Of a DNA stretch of 64,000 bases, positions 34,519 through 44,313 are shown piece by piece. The notes beneath the pieces were generated by a model that was given only the letters and a program-made list of their open reading frames with translations, was not told where the DNA came from and ran no database searches. Within the stretch, counting starts at the first letter, position 1. Every line of letters starts with the position of its first letter. The DNA is taken from assembly GCA_002937895.1 (NCBI GenBank), contig PTKV01000006.1, positions 1 to 64,000 on the forward strand, read 5' to 3'. The position numbers and the translations under genes were made by a program. The stretch is from Alphaproteobacteria bacterium MarineAlpha5_Bin9. Lineage in GTDB: Bacteria; Pseudomonadota; Alphaproteobacteria; HIMB59; GCA-002718135.

Positions 34519-34817
34519 TATTTTTCCTCAGTTATTTTATCTAAATCACTACTGTGAACCATTAACCAAAAACCTGGACGGTTTTTTTCACATAAAGCAA
34601 TTACAGGTGTCTTACCTTCTTCTTTTGCTAATTTTGCAGTTTCATCCCATAATGAAACAACAGCATGTTTTGCTCTTAGTTTACATTCTATAAAAAGTTT
34701 ATCATGTATTACATCAGCTCTTGTTACTTTACCATTCCCCCCGCTTAAAGGAGTTCTTTGCGCACTAAAATAGTTTGCAACATCTCTCTCTCTTTTTTTC
34801 CAGGCTTTATCAGGCAT
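34518..34817 (-). CDS. small PD-(D/E)XK nuclease / Holliday-junction-resolvase-like protein, 99 aa
   Basis: GKVTRADVIHDKLFIECKLRAKHAV: D-x(n)-E-x-K pattern on predicted strands; stop overlaps tolQ ATG (TAATG). Confidence 0.65.
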   Translation of the reverse strand: MPDKAWKKRERDVANYFSAQRTPLSGGNGKVTRADVIHDKLFIECKLRAKHAVVSLWDETAKLAKEEGKTPVIALCEKNRPGFWLMVHSSDLDKITEEK

Positions 34818-34834
34818 TTTTTTTATCTCCTTTT

Positions 34835-35584
34835 TTATAAAGTAAATTTTTTCATTTGTTCATCAGATACATCATAATTAGATGAAACACTTTGTACGTC
34901 TTCATTTTCTTCAAGCGAATTAATTATTTTAAAAAGATTTTCATTATTTTCATTATTCAAATCAATACTATTTTTACTTTTCCAAACTAATTCTGTAGAG
35001 TTTGAAGTTTCAAATTTTTTATTAATTTTTAAATTAAGTGTGTGTAAATCTTTTACATCGCAGTATATACCATAATAATCATCGTTTACTTCAAAATCTA
35101 TAGATTTGTTTTCAATAACAAATTCAAACAAATCTTCTTCTTTAATATTTTCTTTTTTGACATTGATTAATCCAAGATGTTCAAAATTATAACTTACACT
35201 TCCAGTCTCTCCTAAATTACCGCCGTATTTAGTAAAGGTAGATCTAATTTCTGATGCAGTTCTATTTTTATTATTAGTCATTGTTTCTACAATTATAGCA
35301 ACACCAGAAGGTCCATACCCTTCATATCTTACTGGTTCATAGTTAGATTCAGGATCATTTGTTTCTCCTTTTTGTATAGCTCTTTCTATGTTACTTTTTG
35401 GCATATTAAGAGATTTAGCATTAAGAATAGCTGATCTTAATCTAATATTATTATCTGGATCACTTCCTCCTTCTCTAGAAGCTACTGTTATCTCTCTTCC
35501 TAATTTAGAAAAAATTTTAGATCTTTTTTTATCTTGAGCACCTTTTCGGTGCATAATATTTTTAAATTTTGAATGTCCAGCCAT
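34835..35584 (-). CDS. yebC: YebC/PmpR family protein
   Basis: MAGHSKFKNIMHRKGAQDKKRSKIFSKLGREI, YEGYGPSGVAIIVETMTNNKNRT. Confidence 0.95.
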   Translation of the reverse strand: MAGHSKFKNIMHRKGAQDKKRSKIFSKLGREITVASREGGSDPDNNIRLRSAILNAKSLNMPKSNIERAIQKGETNDPESNYEPVRYEGYGPSGVAIIVETMTNNKNRTASEIRSTFTKYGGNLGETGSVSYNFEHLGLINVKKENIKEEDLFEFVIENKSIDFEVNDDYYGIYCDVKDLHTLNLKINKKFETSNSTELVWKSKNSIDLNNENNENLFKIINSLEENEDVQSVSSNYDVSDEQMKKFTL

Positions 35585-35670
35585 TAATACAACTATAAAA
35601 TTTCATTTCGATTTTAGTAAAGAACTTTCATACAAATATTGCAAATTTATGTCTAAGTTATGAATTTTAC

Positions 35671-36459
35671 TTAAATTTTAAAAGATTGAATATCCTTAGC
35701 TAATCCAGTTTCATCACTAATATCTATTATACAACCACAAAGTTCTCCTTTTTCCTGGGCAGGTTCAAATCTTCCGCCAATTCTATATCCTTTTATAAAA
35801 GCATGAATTGGCTCATCCTTCTTAAAACCAATAACTGAGTTATAATTTCCTGTCATACCAGCATCAGTTTGATATGCTGTTTTACCTTTAAGAATTCTAG
35901 CATCTGCAGTAGGAACATGAGTATGAGTACCAATTATAGCTGAAACTTTTCCATCGAAATAATGGCCAAAGGCATTCTTTTCTGAAGTTGTTTCTCCGTG
36001 CATATCTATTAAGATACCATTACAAGTCTTACCCAATTGTTCTTTTTTTAATCTATTAGACAAGCTAGCAAAAGGATCGTCTAGGGATATTCCCATAAAT
36101 AATCTCAACATAACTTGAATTACTAACAAACTTCGACCATCTTTTAGTTGTATTGTAAAATCACCCTTACCAGGAACTCCTTCAGGATAGTTCAATGGTC
36201 TAATAATTCTTGGGCATTCTTCAATATAAGTTAACATTTCTTTTTGATCCCAACTATGATTTCCTAGAGTAATTAAATCAACATTGTTATCAAATAATTC
36301 ATTTGCAATTTTTTTATTTAAGCCATAACCGGAAACAGCATTTTCTGCATTAGCAATTACAACATCTATATCATTTTTTTTTCTTAATTCTGGTAATTTT
36401 GAAATGACAGCTTCTCTTCCCGAGCGTCCTACAATATCACCTATAAACAGAATCTTCAT
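35671..36459 (-). CDS. YmdB-family metallophosphoesterase
   Basis: MKILFIGDIVGRSGREAV, ITLGNHSWDQKE, IGTHTHVPTADARIL, TDAGMTG. Confidence 0.92.
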   Translation of the reverse strand: MKILFIGDIVGRSGREAVISKLPELRKKNDIDVVIANAENAVSGYGLNKKIANELFDNNVDLITLGNHSWDQKEMLTYIEECPRIIRPLNYPEGVPGKGDFTIQLKDGRSLLVIQVMLRLFMGISLDDPFASLSNRLKKEQLGKTCNGILIDMHGETTSEKNAFGHYFDGKVSAIIGTHTHVPTADARILKGKTAYQTDAGMTGNYNSVIGFKKDEPIHAFIKGYRIGGRFEPAQEKGELCGCIIDISDETGLAKDIQSFKI

Positions 36460-37025
36460 TTTGATTTATATACTTTTTTTTCCGTAAGCATATAATCTAC
36501 TTTCATATCATTTGCATCAATAATCACATTGTCTACTTTTTGATCTTCAAAGGCAACTATTATAGAATTAAAATTATGATTTTCTTTATTAAATTTTTTA
36601 AAAGTTTTGTCATAAAAACCTCCTCCATAACCAAGTCTGTAACCTTTTTCATCAAAAGCTAAACATGGAGTAAAAATAAGATCAGGCACTAATTCAGGTT
36701 TATTTTCATGAGGTTCTGGAATATTAAATTTCCCTTTTTTTAAATCATTTCCTATTTCATATTGTCTAAATATTAAGCTATCGTTTTTTATTACAGGAAG
36801 ACATAATTTTTTTCCATTACTTAATAAAAAATCATTTAATTTAATCATAGAAATCTCAGAATTAATCGAAATAAAAGATGCGACTATTTCAAATTTATCT
36901 AAATAGTTAAAATTTTTTAAATTCTCAACAATTTTACTTTCTGCATTTAAATTTTTCTTTTTTATTTTACTTCTTAGTTTTAAAAAAATTTTTCTTTGAT
37001 TTGATTTTAAATTATCAATCTTCAT
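36456..37025 (-). CDS. 5-formyltetrahydrofolate cyclo-ligase
   Basis: TPCLAFDEKGYRLGYGGGFYDKTF motif. Confidence 0.9.
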   Translation of the reverse strand: MKIDNLKSNQRKIFLKLRSKIKKKNLNAESKIVENLKNFNYLDKFEIVASFISINSEISMIKLNDFLLSNGKKLCLPVIKNDSLIFRQYEIGNDLKKGKFNIPEPHENKPELVPDLIFTPCLAFDEKGYRLGYGGGFYDKTFKKFNKENHNFNSIIVAFEDQKVDNVIIDANDMKVDYMLTEKKVYKSK

Positions 37026-37377
37026 ATTTTTTTGTTTTTATAATTTTGTTGATTAAAAAATTTATTTTTTCATTTGCAAGATTAATTTCATTACTTACGT
37101 GAATATTTTTTATATTTATTTCTTCAGCTTCATTAATTTTATTATCATTTGTAATTTTAGTATTTTTTAATCTTTCTTCTAAATCTAAAATATAATCTTC
37201 TGCTATAAGTGCAGTTAAAAAAATTAATTTATTATCTGTGAATTTATTTTGTATTTTCTCAAAACTCGATAATCTTTTTTTGAAATTTTCTATTGCTTTT
37301 AATAGTTTTGTTTTTTCATCTGGCATATAACTTATCTCAATAAGGGACCCCAGTACATTAGTTTTAATTTTTGGCAT
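37015..37377 (-). CDS. zapA: cell division protein ZapA-like
   Basis: VLGSLIEISYMPDEKTKLLKAIENF...KLIFLTALIAEDYILDLEERL; next to the 5-FCL gene. Confidence 0.75.
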   Translation of the reverse strand: MPKIKTNVLGSLIEISYMPDEKTKLLKAIENFKKRLSSFEKIQNKFTDNKLIFLTALIAEDYILDLEERLKNTKITNDNKINEAEEINIKNIHVSNEINLANEKINFLINKIIKTKKYED

Positions 37378-37543
37378 TATACTCTCTTATAATATCATCT
37401 ATTTTTCTTATATTTTTGTCTAATTCAGATTTTAAAAATTCAATTTTTTTATCTCTTATTTCTAAATTATCCGTTAATTTTTCGATTAATTTTTCTAATT
37501 TGGCTATATTTAAATGAAGTAATTTAATATTTTTTTGTTCCAT
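37364..37543 (-). CDS. 59-aa coiled-coil protein (DUF4164/ZapB-like) upstream of zapA
   Basis: Read directly: MEQKNIKLLHLNIAKLEKLIEKLTDNLEIRDKKIEFLKSELDKNIRKIDDIIREYNAKN*; heptad-like; overlaps the zapA start by 14 nt. Below the track's length cut-off. Confidence 0.6.
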   Translation of the reverse strand: MEQKNIKLLHLNIAKLEKLIEKLTDNLEIRDKKIEFLKSELDKNIRKIDDIIREYNAKN

Positions 37544-37626
37544 AATCTTTTTATTTTATTGTATAAAAAAAGTCGCTTTATTTAAATTAATAATGATATA
37601 AGCACTTTATATATTCAGGAATTAAA

Positions 37627-39603
37627 TTGAATAACGAATCTATAAATCTAAAAAAATTAGCTAATTGCATTAGATTTCTATCTATTGATGCTGTTCAAAA
37701 AGCTAATTCTGGTCACCCAGGAATGCCAATGGGAATGGCTGATATTGTAACAGTTCTATTTAAAGATCATTTAGTTTTTGATCCGAAAGATCCCAATTGG
37801 ATAAATAGAGATAGATTTATAGTTTCTAACGGACATGGTTCAATGCTGCTTTACGCAAGTCTATTTTTATCTGGTTATAGAGGAATAAAATTAAATGATA
37901 TTAAAAACTTTAGACAACTTGGTTCTCCTACAGCTGGTCATCCTGAATATAAAGCAATAGAAGGTATAGAAACAACAACAGGTCCTTTATCTCAAGGATT
38001 GTCTAATGCTGTTGGTATTGCTCTAGCAGAGCGATTGTTAAATAAAAAATTTGGAGATAAATTAATAGATCATAAAACATATGTCTTTGCCGGCGATGGT
38101 TGTTTAATGGAAGGATTAAGTCATGAGGCTTGTAGCTTTGCAGGACATATCAATTTATCAAATCTGATAGTTTTTTTTGATGACAATTCAATTTCTATTG
38201 ATGGGCCTACCAATCTAAGTGTTTCAGATAATCATATAAAAAGATTTAATGCTTATGGATGGAATACTTTTAAAATAAATGGTCATAATTTTAAAGAAAT
38301 ATCTAATGCTATAATTAAAGCAAAATTAAGCAAAAAACCATGTCTTATTTGCTGCAAAACTAAAATTGGATATGGTTCACCAAATAAAGAATCATCAGCA
38401 TCTTCCCACGGATCTCCTTTAGGTGAAGAAGAAGTATCTTTAACTAGAAAAAAATTAAATTGGAATTTTCCTCCTTTCACAATTCCTAAAAATTTAATTG
38501 AACAATGGAGAAGCTTTTCAAGAAGAAATAAAAAAAACAAAGATAGATGGAATAGAAAATTTAAAGAAAAAAACAATAATAAAAAAATTAATGATTATTT
38601 TAATAATAAAATTTCAAATGAAATAAACAAAAAAATTCATGAATTTAAATTTTTTCATTTTAGAAAAAAAACTAATTGTGCAACTAGAAAGGCAAGTGAA
38701 ATGTCACTAGAAATTTTCACTAATTATTTTAATAACTTAATTGGTGGCTCTGCTGATTTAACAGGTTCAAATAATACTAAACCTAAAAATTTGAAAACAA
38801 TTTCGAAAAATAAATTTGATGGAAATTATATTTATTATGGAGTCAGAGAGCATGCAATGGCAGGTATAATGAATGGCATATCATTACATAGTAAAATAAG
38901 ACCTTATGGAGGTACTTTTTTAGTTTTTACAGACTACTGTAGACCCTCGATTAGATTAGCTGCTTTAATGAATTTACCAGTAATATATGTGATGACTCAT
39001 GACTCAATAGGTTTAGGAGAAGACGGACCGACTCATCAACCTGTAGAACATTTAGCATCTTTAAGAAGTATTCCGAATTTAAACGTTATAAGACCATGTG
39101 ACACCATAGAAACTATAGAAGCATGGCAAAATGCTCTGGAAAATACTAAAACACCTACTGTAATTGTTTTAAGTAGACAAAACATGCCTTTGGTAAGAAA
39201 TAATCTATCTAACAAAAATCTACTAGAAAGAGGTGCATATACTATTGTGGACTATAAAAAATATCATGCGACTATTTTAGCTTCAGGTTCAGAAGTTCAT
39301 ATTGCTTTAGATAGCTCTAAAAAACTTAAAAAAATTGGGGTTAATGTTAGAGTTGTCTCTTTCCCATCATGGGAATTATTTAATAAACAAACTGCTGCTT
39401 ACCAAAGAAAAATTCTTGGAAATGCTGAAATTTTTGGCATTGAAGCTGGAATTATCAATGGATGGGAAAAATATATAAAAAAAGAAGAAAATTTCATTGG
39501 TATGAAATCTTTTGGGTTAAGTGGTCCTTATAAAGATCTTTACAAACATTTTGGTATCACTTCTGATAAAATGTCTTTACTAATAAAAAAAATTTTAAAA
39601 TAG
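37627..39603 (+). CDS. tkt: transketolase
   Basis: ANSGHPGMPMGMADI, FAGDGCLMEGLSHEA, GVREHAMAGIMNGI, DSIGLGEDGPTHQPVEHLASLR; TTG start. Confidence 0.96.
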   Translation: MNNESINLKKLANCIRFLSIDAVQKANSGHPGMPMGMADIVTVLFKDHLVFDPKDPNWINRDRFIVSNGHGSMLLYASLFLSGYRGIKLNDIKNFRQLGSPTAGHPEYKAIEGIETTTGPLSQGLSNAVGIALAERLLNKKFGDKLIDHKTYVFAGDGCLMEGLSHEACSFAGHINLSNLIVFFDDNSISIDGPTNLSVSDNHIKRFNAYGWNTFKINGHNFKEISNAIIKAKLSKKPCLICCKTKIGYGSPNKESSASSHGSPLGEEEVSLTRKKLNWNFPPFTIPKNLIEQWRSFSRRNKKNKDRWNRKFKEKNNNKKINDYFNNKISNEINKKIHEFKFFHFRKKTNCATRKASEMSLEIFTNYFNNLIGGSADLTGSNNTKPKNLKTISKNKFDGNYIYYGVREHAMAGIMNGISLHSKIRPYGGTFLVFTDYCRPSIRLAALMNLPVIYVMTHDSIGLGEDGPTHQPVEHLASLRSIPNLNVIRPCDTIETIEAWQNALENTKTPTVIVLSRQNMPLVRNNLSNKNLLERGAYTIVDYKKYHATILASGSEVHIALDSSKKLKKIGVNVRVVSFPSWELFNKQTAAYQRKILGNAEIFGIEAGIINGWEKYIKKEENFIGMKSFGLSGPYKDLYKHFGITSDKMSLLIKKILK

Positions 39604-39604
39604 A

Positions 39605-40609
39605 ATGAAAGTAGCGATTAATGGTTTTGGAAGAATTGGTAAGCTTGTCTTAAGAGCTTTTATCGAAAGAAAAATTAAAGGAGTTGAAATTGTTGCTATT
39701 AATGAACTTGGTACTTTAGATTCAAGTTTTCATTTGTTAAAATATGACTCAACTCATGGCTTGCTGAATTCAAAAATATCAAAAACAAAAAATTCAATTA
39801 TTTTCAATAACAAAAAAATTTTATTTTACTCTGAAAAAAATCCAGAAAAATTGCCTTGGAAAAAATTAAAAGTTGATATTGTTCTAGAATGTAGTGGAGT
39901 ATTTACTTCAAAAGAAAAAGCTAGCGCTCATATAAATGCGGGAGCAAAAAAAGTTATTATTTCTGCTCCAGCAAAAAATGTTGACGCTACTATTGTGCAA
40001 GGAGTAAATAATAATATTCTAAAGAGAAATCATAACATAATTTCTAATGGCTCTTGCACAACAAATTGTTTAGCACCTATTGCAATGATTCTAGAAAATA
40101 ATTTAGGAATTAAATCAGGATTCATGACAACTATTCATAGCTTTACAGGTGATCAAAGAACATTAGATCAAAATCATAATGATTTACGAAGGGCCAGAAC
40201 TGCTTCAAGTTCAATGATTCCTACCTCAACTGGAGCAGCAAAAGCTTTGGGACTTGTTTTACCAAAGCTCTCAGGAAAACTTGATGGAACAGCTATAAGA
40301 GTCCCTACTCCAAATGTATCTTTAATAGATTTCAAATTTCTATCAAAAAAGAAAACCACAATTGATGAAATTAATCAATTAATCTCAAAACATTCAAAGA
40401 AAAAAGATCTAAGTAAAATATTATCTGTAAACAATTTACCTTTGGTTTCTAGTGACTTTAATCATTCATCTTTTAGCTCAATTTTTGATTTAACCCAAAC
40501 ACAGGTAATAAAAAATAATTTCTGCAGAATATTATCCTGGTATGATAATGAATGGGGTTTTTCCAATAGAATGATTGATACTATGCTCAATTTAAAAAAA
40601 TTTTTATAG
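39605..40609 (+). CDS. gap: glyceraldehyde-3-phosphate dehydrogenase
   Basis: KVAINGFGRIGKLVLRA, SNGSCTTNCLAPIA, WYDNEWGFSNRM. Confidence 0.96.
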   Translation: MKVAINGFGRIGKLVLRAFIERKIKGVEIVAINELGTLDSSFHLLKYDSTHGLLNSKISKTKNSIIFNNKKILFYSEKNPEKLPWKKLKVDIVLECSGVFTSKEKASAHINAGAKKVIISAPAKNVDATIVQGVNNNILKRNHNIISNGSCTTNCLAPIAMILENNLGIKSGFMTTIHSFTGDQRTLDQNHNDLRRARTASSSMIPTSTGAAKALGLVLPKLSGKLDGTAIRVPTPNVSLIDFKFLSKKKTTIDEINQLISKHSKKKDLSKILSVNNLPLVSSDFNHSSFSSIFDLTQTQVIKNNFCRILSWYDNEWGFSNRMIDTMLNLKKFL

Positions 40610-41007
40610 TGAGATCAACTAAAAATCATATTTGTATAAATACTAATAATATAGAAGAAGCAAAAATAATTATTAATATATGCAAAAATAATAAAATTAT
40701 TCCTATTTTATTTATTAAATCATATCTTATAGATGGATTTGGTCCAGATTGGTTAATTGAATTTAGGATAATGCTTTTAGATTACTATAAAAAAAATATG
40801 TTCAAGTTTTATATAGATTGTAAAAAAAATTATGCTCTATTTATAAATTTAGTAACTCAAAAATTTGAGTATCTAAAAGTTAAAGGTGATAAAAAAACAT
40901 TAATAAGATTGGCACAAATAGCTAAAAAAAATAAAATTGGTATGAATCCAAAATTTAATGTAGTAGATTTAAAAAATATTAATAATAAAATAAAAATAAT
41001 AGAATGA
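40609..41007 (+). CDS. hypothetical protein, 132 aa, between gap and fba
   Basis: GTG start overlaps the gap stop by 1 nt, stop overlaps fba ATG (ATGA); intact ORF with no recognised family. Confidence 0.7.
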   Translation: MRSTKNHICINTNNIEEAKIIINICKNNKIIPILFIKSYLIDGFGPDWLIEFRIMLLDYYKKNMFKFYIDCKKNYALFINLVTQKFEYLKVKGDKKTLIRLAQIAKKNKIGMNPKFNVVDLKNINNKIKIIE

Positions 41008-41906
41008 ATGAAGTTGACAAAATAATTAGTAATTATGAAGATTTAAGAGAATCTTCTTCAAATAATTTAAGCAAATTATTAAATTTTGGAAAGTTGGCTG
41101 GGACTGGTAAGCTTATCATTTATCCCGTTGATCAGGGTTTTGAACATGGTCCAGATAGAAGTTTTTCCATTAATCCAGATGCATATGATCCTCATTATCA
41201 CATAAATTTTGCTATAGAATCGGGTATGTCAGCATTTGCAGCTCCGCTAGGTATGATAGAATCAGGTTATAAAACTTATGAAAACAAAATTCCTTTTATA
41301 CTTAAATGTAATAGTTCAAATTCTTTAACAAGTATAAAAGATCAAGCAATTACTGGAAGTGTTGAAGATGCCTTGAGATTAAAATGTATTGGGGTAGGCT
41401 TTACGATTTATCCAGGAAGCGATTATAATTATAAACTCATTCAACAAGCATGCGATCTATTTAGAGAGGCTAAAAATGCAGGTTTAATTACTGTTCTATG
41501 GTCTTATGCTAGAGGAAGTATGTCAAAAAAAGGTGAGACAGCAATAAATATTATTAGCTATGCTGCTCACATGGCTTGCCTGTGTGGTGCCCATATTGTT
41601 AAAGTTAAACTTCCAACGTCTTTTCTAGAAGAAGATCCAACAAAAGATGTTTTTATTAAAAATAAATTGAAAATTGATAGTCCAGTAGACAGGGTTAGAT
41701 TAATTAAAAAAAGCTGTTTTAACGGAAAAAGGATAGTAGTTTTTTCAGGAGGAGAAGCAAAAACAGATAATGATATATTAAATGAAGTTAAAGCTATAAA
41801 TGAAGGTGGAGGAAATGGTTCTATTGTTGGTAGAAATTGTTTTCAAAGAAAAAAAAATGATGCTTTATCATTAATAAATCAAATGTTTTCTATTTATAAG
41901 AGTTAA
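41004..41906 (+). CDS. fbaB: class I fructose-bisphosphate aldolase (DhnA/FbaB type)
   Basis: LIIYPVDQGFEHGPDRSF, LITVLWSYARGSMSKKGE, GAHIVKVKLPT, RIVVFSGGEAK. Confidence 0.92.
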   Translation: MNEVDKIISNYEDLRESSSNNLSKLLNFGKLAGTGKLIIYPVDQGFEHGPDRSFSINPDAYDPHYHINFAIESGMSAFAAPLGMIESGYKTYENKIPFILKCNSSNSLTSIKDQAITGSVEDALRLKCIGVGFTIYPGSDYNYKLIQQACDLFREAKNAGLITVLWSYARGSMSKKGETAINIISYAAHMACLCGAHIVKVKLPTSFLEEDPTKDVFIKNKLKIDSPVDRVRLIKKSCFNGKRIVVFSGGEAKTDNDILNEVKAINEGGGNGSIVGRNCFQRKKNDALSLINQMFSIYKS

Positions 41907-41910
41907 AAAA

Positions 41911-42480
41911 ATGAAAATTGATGGAAACCAAGTAAAAATTGGGAATATTCTAAATATTAAATCAAAACTTTGTAAAGTAACAAAAACACAACATACACAA
42001 CCTGGAAAAGGTGGCGCTTATATTCAAGTAGAATTAAAAGATATTAAAGATGGAACTAAATTTAATGAAAGACTAAGATCTTCTGAAACAGTGGAAAGGA
42101 TAATACTGGATGAAAAAAATTGTCAGTTTTTGTACGTAGATCAAGATATGTTTTATTTTATGGATGATCAAACTTACGAACAATTTACAATAGGTACAGA
42201 TATCATAACAAACAATGTTAAAATATTGCTTAATGAATCTGAGACTTACATTATTCAATTTTATGAATCAAACCCTGTTGGAATAATTCTTCCAGACACT
42301 ATTTCGTTAAATGTTATTGAAACTGAAGCTGTAGTAAAGGGGCAAACAGCAGCATCTTCCTATAAACCTGCAATATTAGAAAACAATATCAAAACAAATG
42401 TTCCACCTTTTATTGAAATAGGCAATAAAGTAGTAATTAATACTGTTGATTTTAAATATCTAGAAAAATCTAAAAATTAG
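41911..42480 (+). CDS. efp: elongation factor P
   Basis: GNQVKIGNILNIKSKLCKVTKTQHTQPGKGGAYIQVELKDI. Confidence 0.95.
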   Translation: MKIDGNQVKIGNILNIKSKLCKVTKTQHTQPGKGGAYIQVELKDIKDGTKFNERLRSSETVERIILDEKNCQFLYVDQDMFYFMDDQTYEQFTIGTDIITNNVKILLNESETYIIQFYESNPVGIILPDTISLNVIETEAVVKGQTAASSYKPAILENNIKTNVPPFIEIGNKVVINTVDFKYLEKSKN

Positions 42481-42482
42481 AT

Positions 42483-43256
42483 ATGCCTAATCAAACTCCA
42501 ACGGTTAACATATTTGAAAAAGCTGTAAGAAAAGTTGGAAGAATTTTAGTTAGAGATTTTGGAGAAATAGAGCATTTACAATTCAAATCTAATAAAATTG
42601 ATGATTTTATAGATCAAAGCTATTGTAATTCTAAAGAAAGTTTAATTGAAACACTTAAATATTATTACCCCAGCACAAAACTTATTAGTGAGAAGGAAAA
42701 AGAATATACTAATGATGAAGTAATTTTAATACAACCTCTTGATGGAAAAGAAAATTTTATTCATGGAATTCCTAACTTGAGCATTATTGTATCTAAAATA
42801 AAAAATAATAAAATAACTGAAGCAGTAATTTTTAATCCAATAACAAATGATTTTTACTGGGCTAGCGAAGGCATGGGTGCTTGGTGCAATAATAACAGAC
42901 TTAGAGTCTCAAAAAGAACTAAAATAGATCATTGTATATTAGGAGTGCAGAATGAAAACATAATTAATTTAAATCAAAAAGATAAAGATAATTTAATATC
43001 TATTGAAAAAAAATTTATTAATATTAGAAAAATAGGACCTGATTCTATAGATCTTGCCTATGTAGCTTCTGGTAAGTTTGATGCTTTAGTATTATTAAAT
43101 TCAAATTTAAACAACGTTGGTGCAGGAATACTTTTAATTATTGAAGCCGGAGGAAAAATTACAGACATTAACGGTAAAGACTGGAATTTAGATTCTTTAA
43201 ATATTTTAACAGCTAATCCGATAATTCATAGAGAAATTCTTATAAAAAAAATATAA
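42483..43256 (+). CDS. suhB: inositol monophosphatase family protein
   Basis: IQPLDGKENFIHGIPNLSI, GPDSIDLAYVASGKFDALV, EAGGKITDINGKDW (metal motifs shifted: LDGKEN). Confidence 0.85.
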   Translation: MPNQTPTVNIFEKAVRKVGRILVRDFGEIEHLQFKSNKIDDFIDQSYCNSKESLIETLKYYYPSTKLISEKEKEYTNDEVILIQPLDGKENFIHGIPNLSIIVSKIKNNKITEAVIFNPITNDFYWASEGMGAWCNNNRLRVSKRTKIDHCILGVQNENIINLNQKDKDNLISIEKKFINIRKIGPDSIDLAYVASGKFDALVLLNSNLNNVGAGILLIIEAGGKITDINGKDWNLDSLNILTANPIIHREILIKKI

Positions 43257-43298
43257 AAAGCTTCTTTACTTTAATTCCACATTAAATATAAGCCTTTT

Positions 43299-43526
43299 AT
43301 GAAAAAAAAAATACACCCTGATTATCACGAAATAGAAGTTGAAATGACTGACGGTACTAAATTTAAAACTCGCTCTACATGGGGTAAAGAGTCTGAAACA
43401 TTAAAACTTGAAATAGACCCAAAGACACATCCTGCTTGGACAGGTGGAAAAATCAATATTAATAGTGCAGAAGGTCAGGTTGCTAAATTTGAAAGAAGAT
43501 TTAAAGGTATAAAAACAAAAAAATAA
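43299..43526 (+). CDS. rpmE: 50S ribosomal protein L31
   Basis: [29 protein letters not shown], alphaproteobacterial-type L31. Confidence 0.93.
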   Translation: MKKKIHPDYHEIEVEMTDGTKFKTRSTWGKESETLKLEIDPKTHPAWTGGKININSAEGQVAKFERRFKGIKTKK

Positions 43527-43528
43527 TT

Positions 43529-43711
43529 TTATTTAAAAAATTTATTTGCTTCTTTTTGAGACTCTTTTTTTCTTGCTATTTCTATATTTACTCTCTCTTG
43601 CTCTGTTTTAAGCTGATTTAAATATAATTTTAAATCTTCAATACTAAAATCATCCAAATTAATAGTCTTAAGAGCCCTAGATTGCTTTTCATATTCGATA
43701 AAATCTTCCAT
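43529..43711 (-). CDS. DUF1192-like small protein
   Basis: LDDFSIEDLKLYLNQLKTEQERVNIEIARKKES, 60 aa. Confidence 0.7.
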   Translation of the reverse strand: MEDFIEYEKQSRALKTINLDDFSIEDLKLYLNQLKTEQERVNIEIARKKESQKEANKFFK

Positions 43712-43779
43712 AATTAATTTATATTTATATATTTATTAATATTATATATAAGAAAGAAATTATTATTTTAAGGAAAAAA

Positions 43780-44313
43780 ATGAATAAACCTCTAATGCCC
43801 AAAGCAACAGCTGTTTGGCTGATAGAAAATACTGCTCTTACATTTAAACAAATATCACAATTTTGTCATCTACATGAGCTTGAAGTTCAAGGAATTGCAG
43901 ATGGTGATGTTGCTCCCGGTATGCAAGGATTTAATCCGATAGATAATAATCAATTAACTAAAGAAGAAATTTTGAGATGTGAAAAAGATCCTGAATCTAG
44001 TCTGAATTTAATTCAATCGAATTTTTCTCAAATTCTTCCTCCAAAAAAGAAAGATACTAAATACACTCCAATTTCATTGAGACAAGAAAAACCATATGCT
44101 ATCTTATGGTTAATTAAAAGATACCCAGAACAATTAAAAGATTCTCAAATAGCTAAATTGACTGGTTCAACTAAAAACACCGTTGATGCTATACGAAATG
44201 GTACTTATAGAGAGGCAGTTTTGGAGACAAAAAGTCCTATGGATGTAGGTTTGTGTAGCTATGAAGATCTTGAAAAAGTTTTAAACAAAAATAGAAAATC
44301 AATAAAAGAATAA
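43780..44313 (+). CDS. TrcR/DUF1013 cell-cycle transcriptional regulator
   Basis: MPKATAVWLIENTALTFKQISQFCHLHELEVQGIADG; DSQIAKLTGSTKNTVDAIR. Confidence 0.9.
   Translation: MNKPLMPKATAVWLIENTALTFKQISQFCHLHELEVQGIADGDVAPGMQGFNPIDNNQLTKEEILRCEKDPESSLNLIQSNFSQILPPKKKDTKYTPISLRQEKPYAILWLIKRYPEQLKDSQIAKLTGSTKNTVDAIRNGTYREAVLETKSPMDVGLCSYEDLEKVLNKNRKSIKE

Noticed and set aside
34202-34693. 163-aa plus ORF spanning tolQ and the nuclease ORF
   Set aside because: Shadow ORF; tolQ motifs on the minus strand are unambiguous.
35750-35790. GGTTCAAATC-like tRNA T-arm signal
   Set aside because: Lies within the YmdB-like coding sequence; no other tRNA arms.
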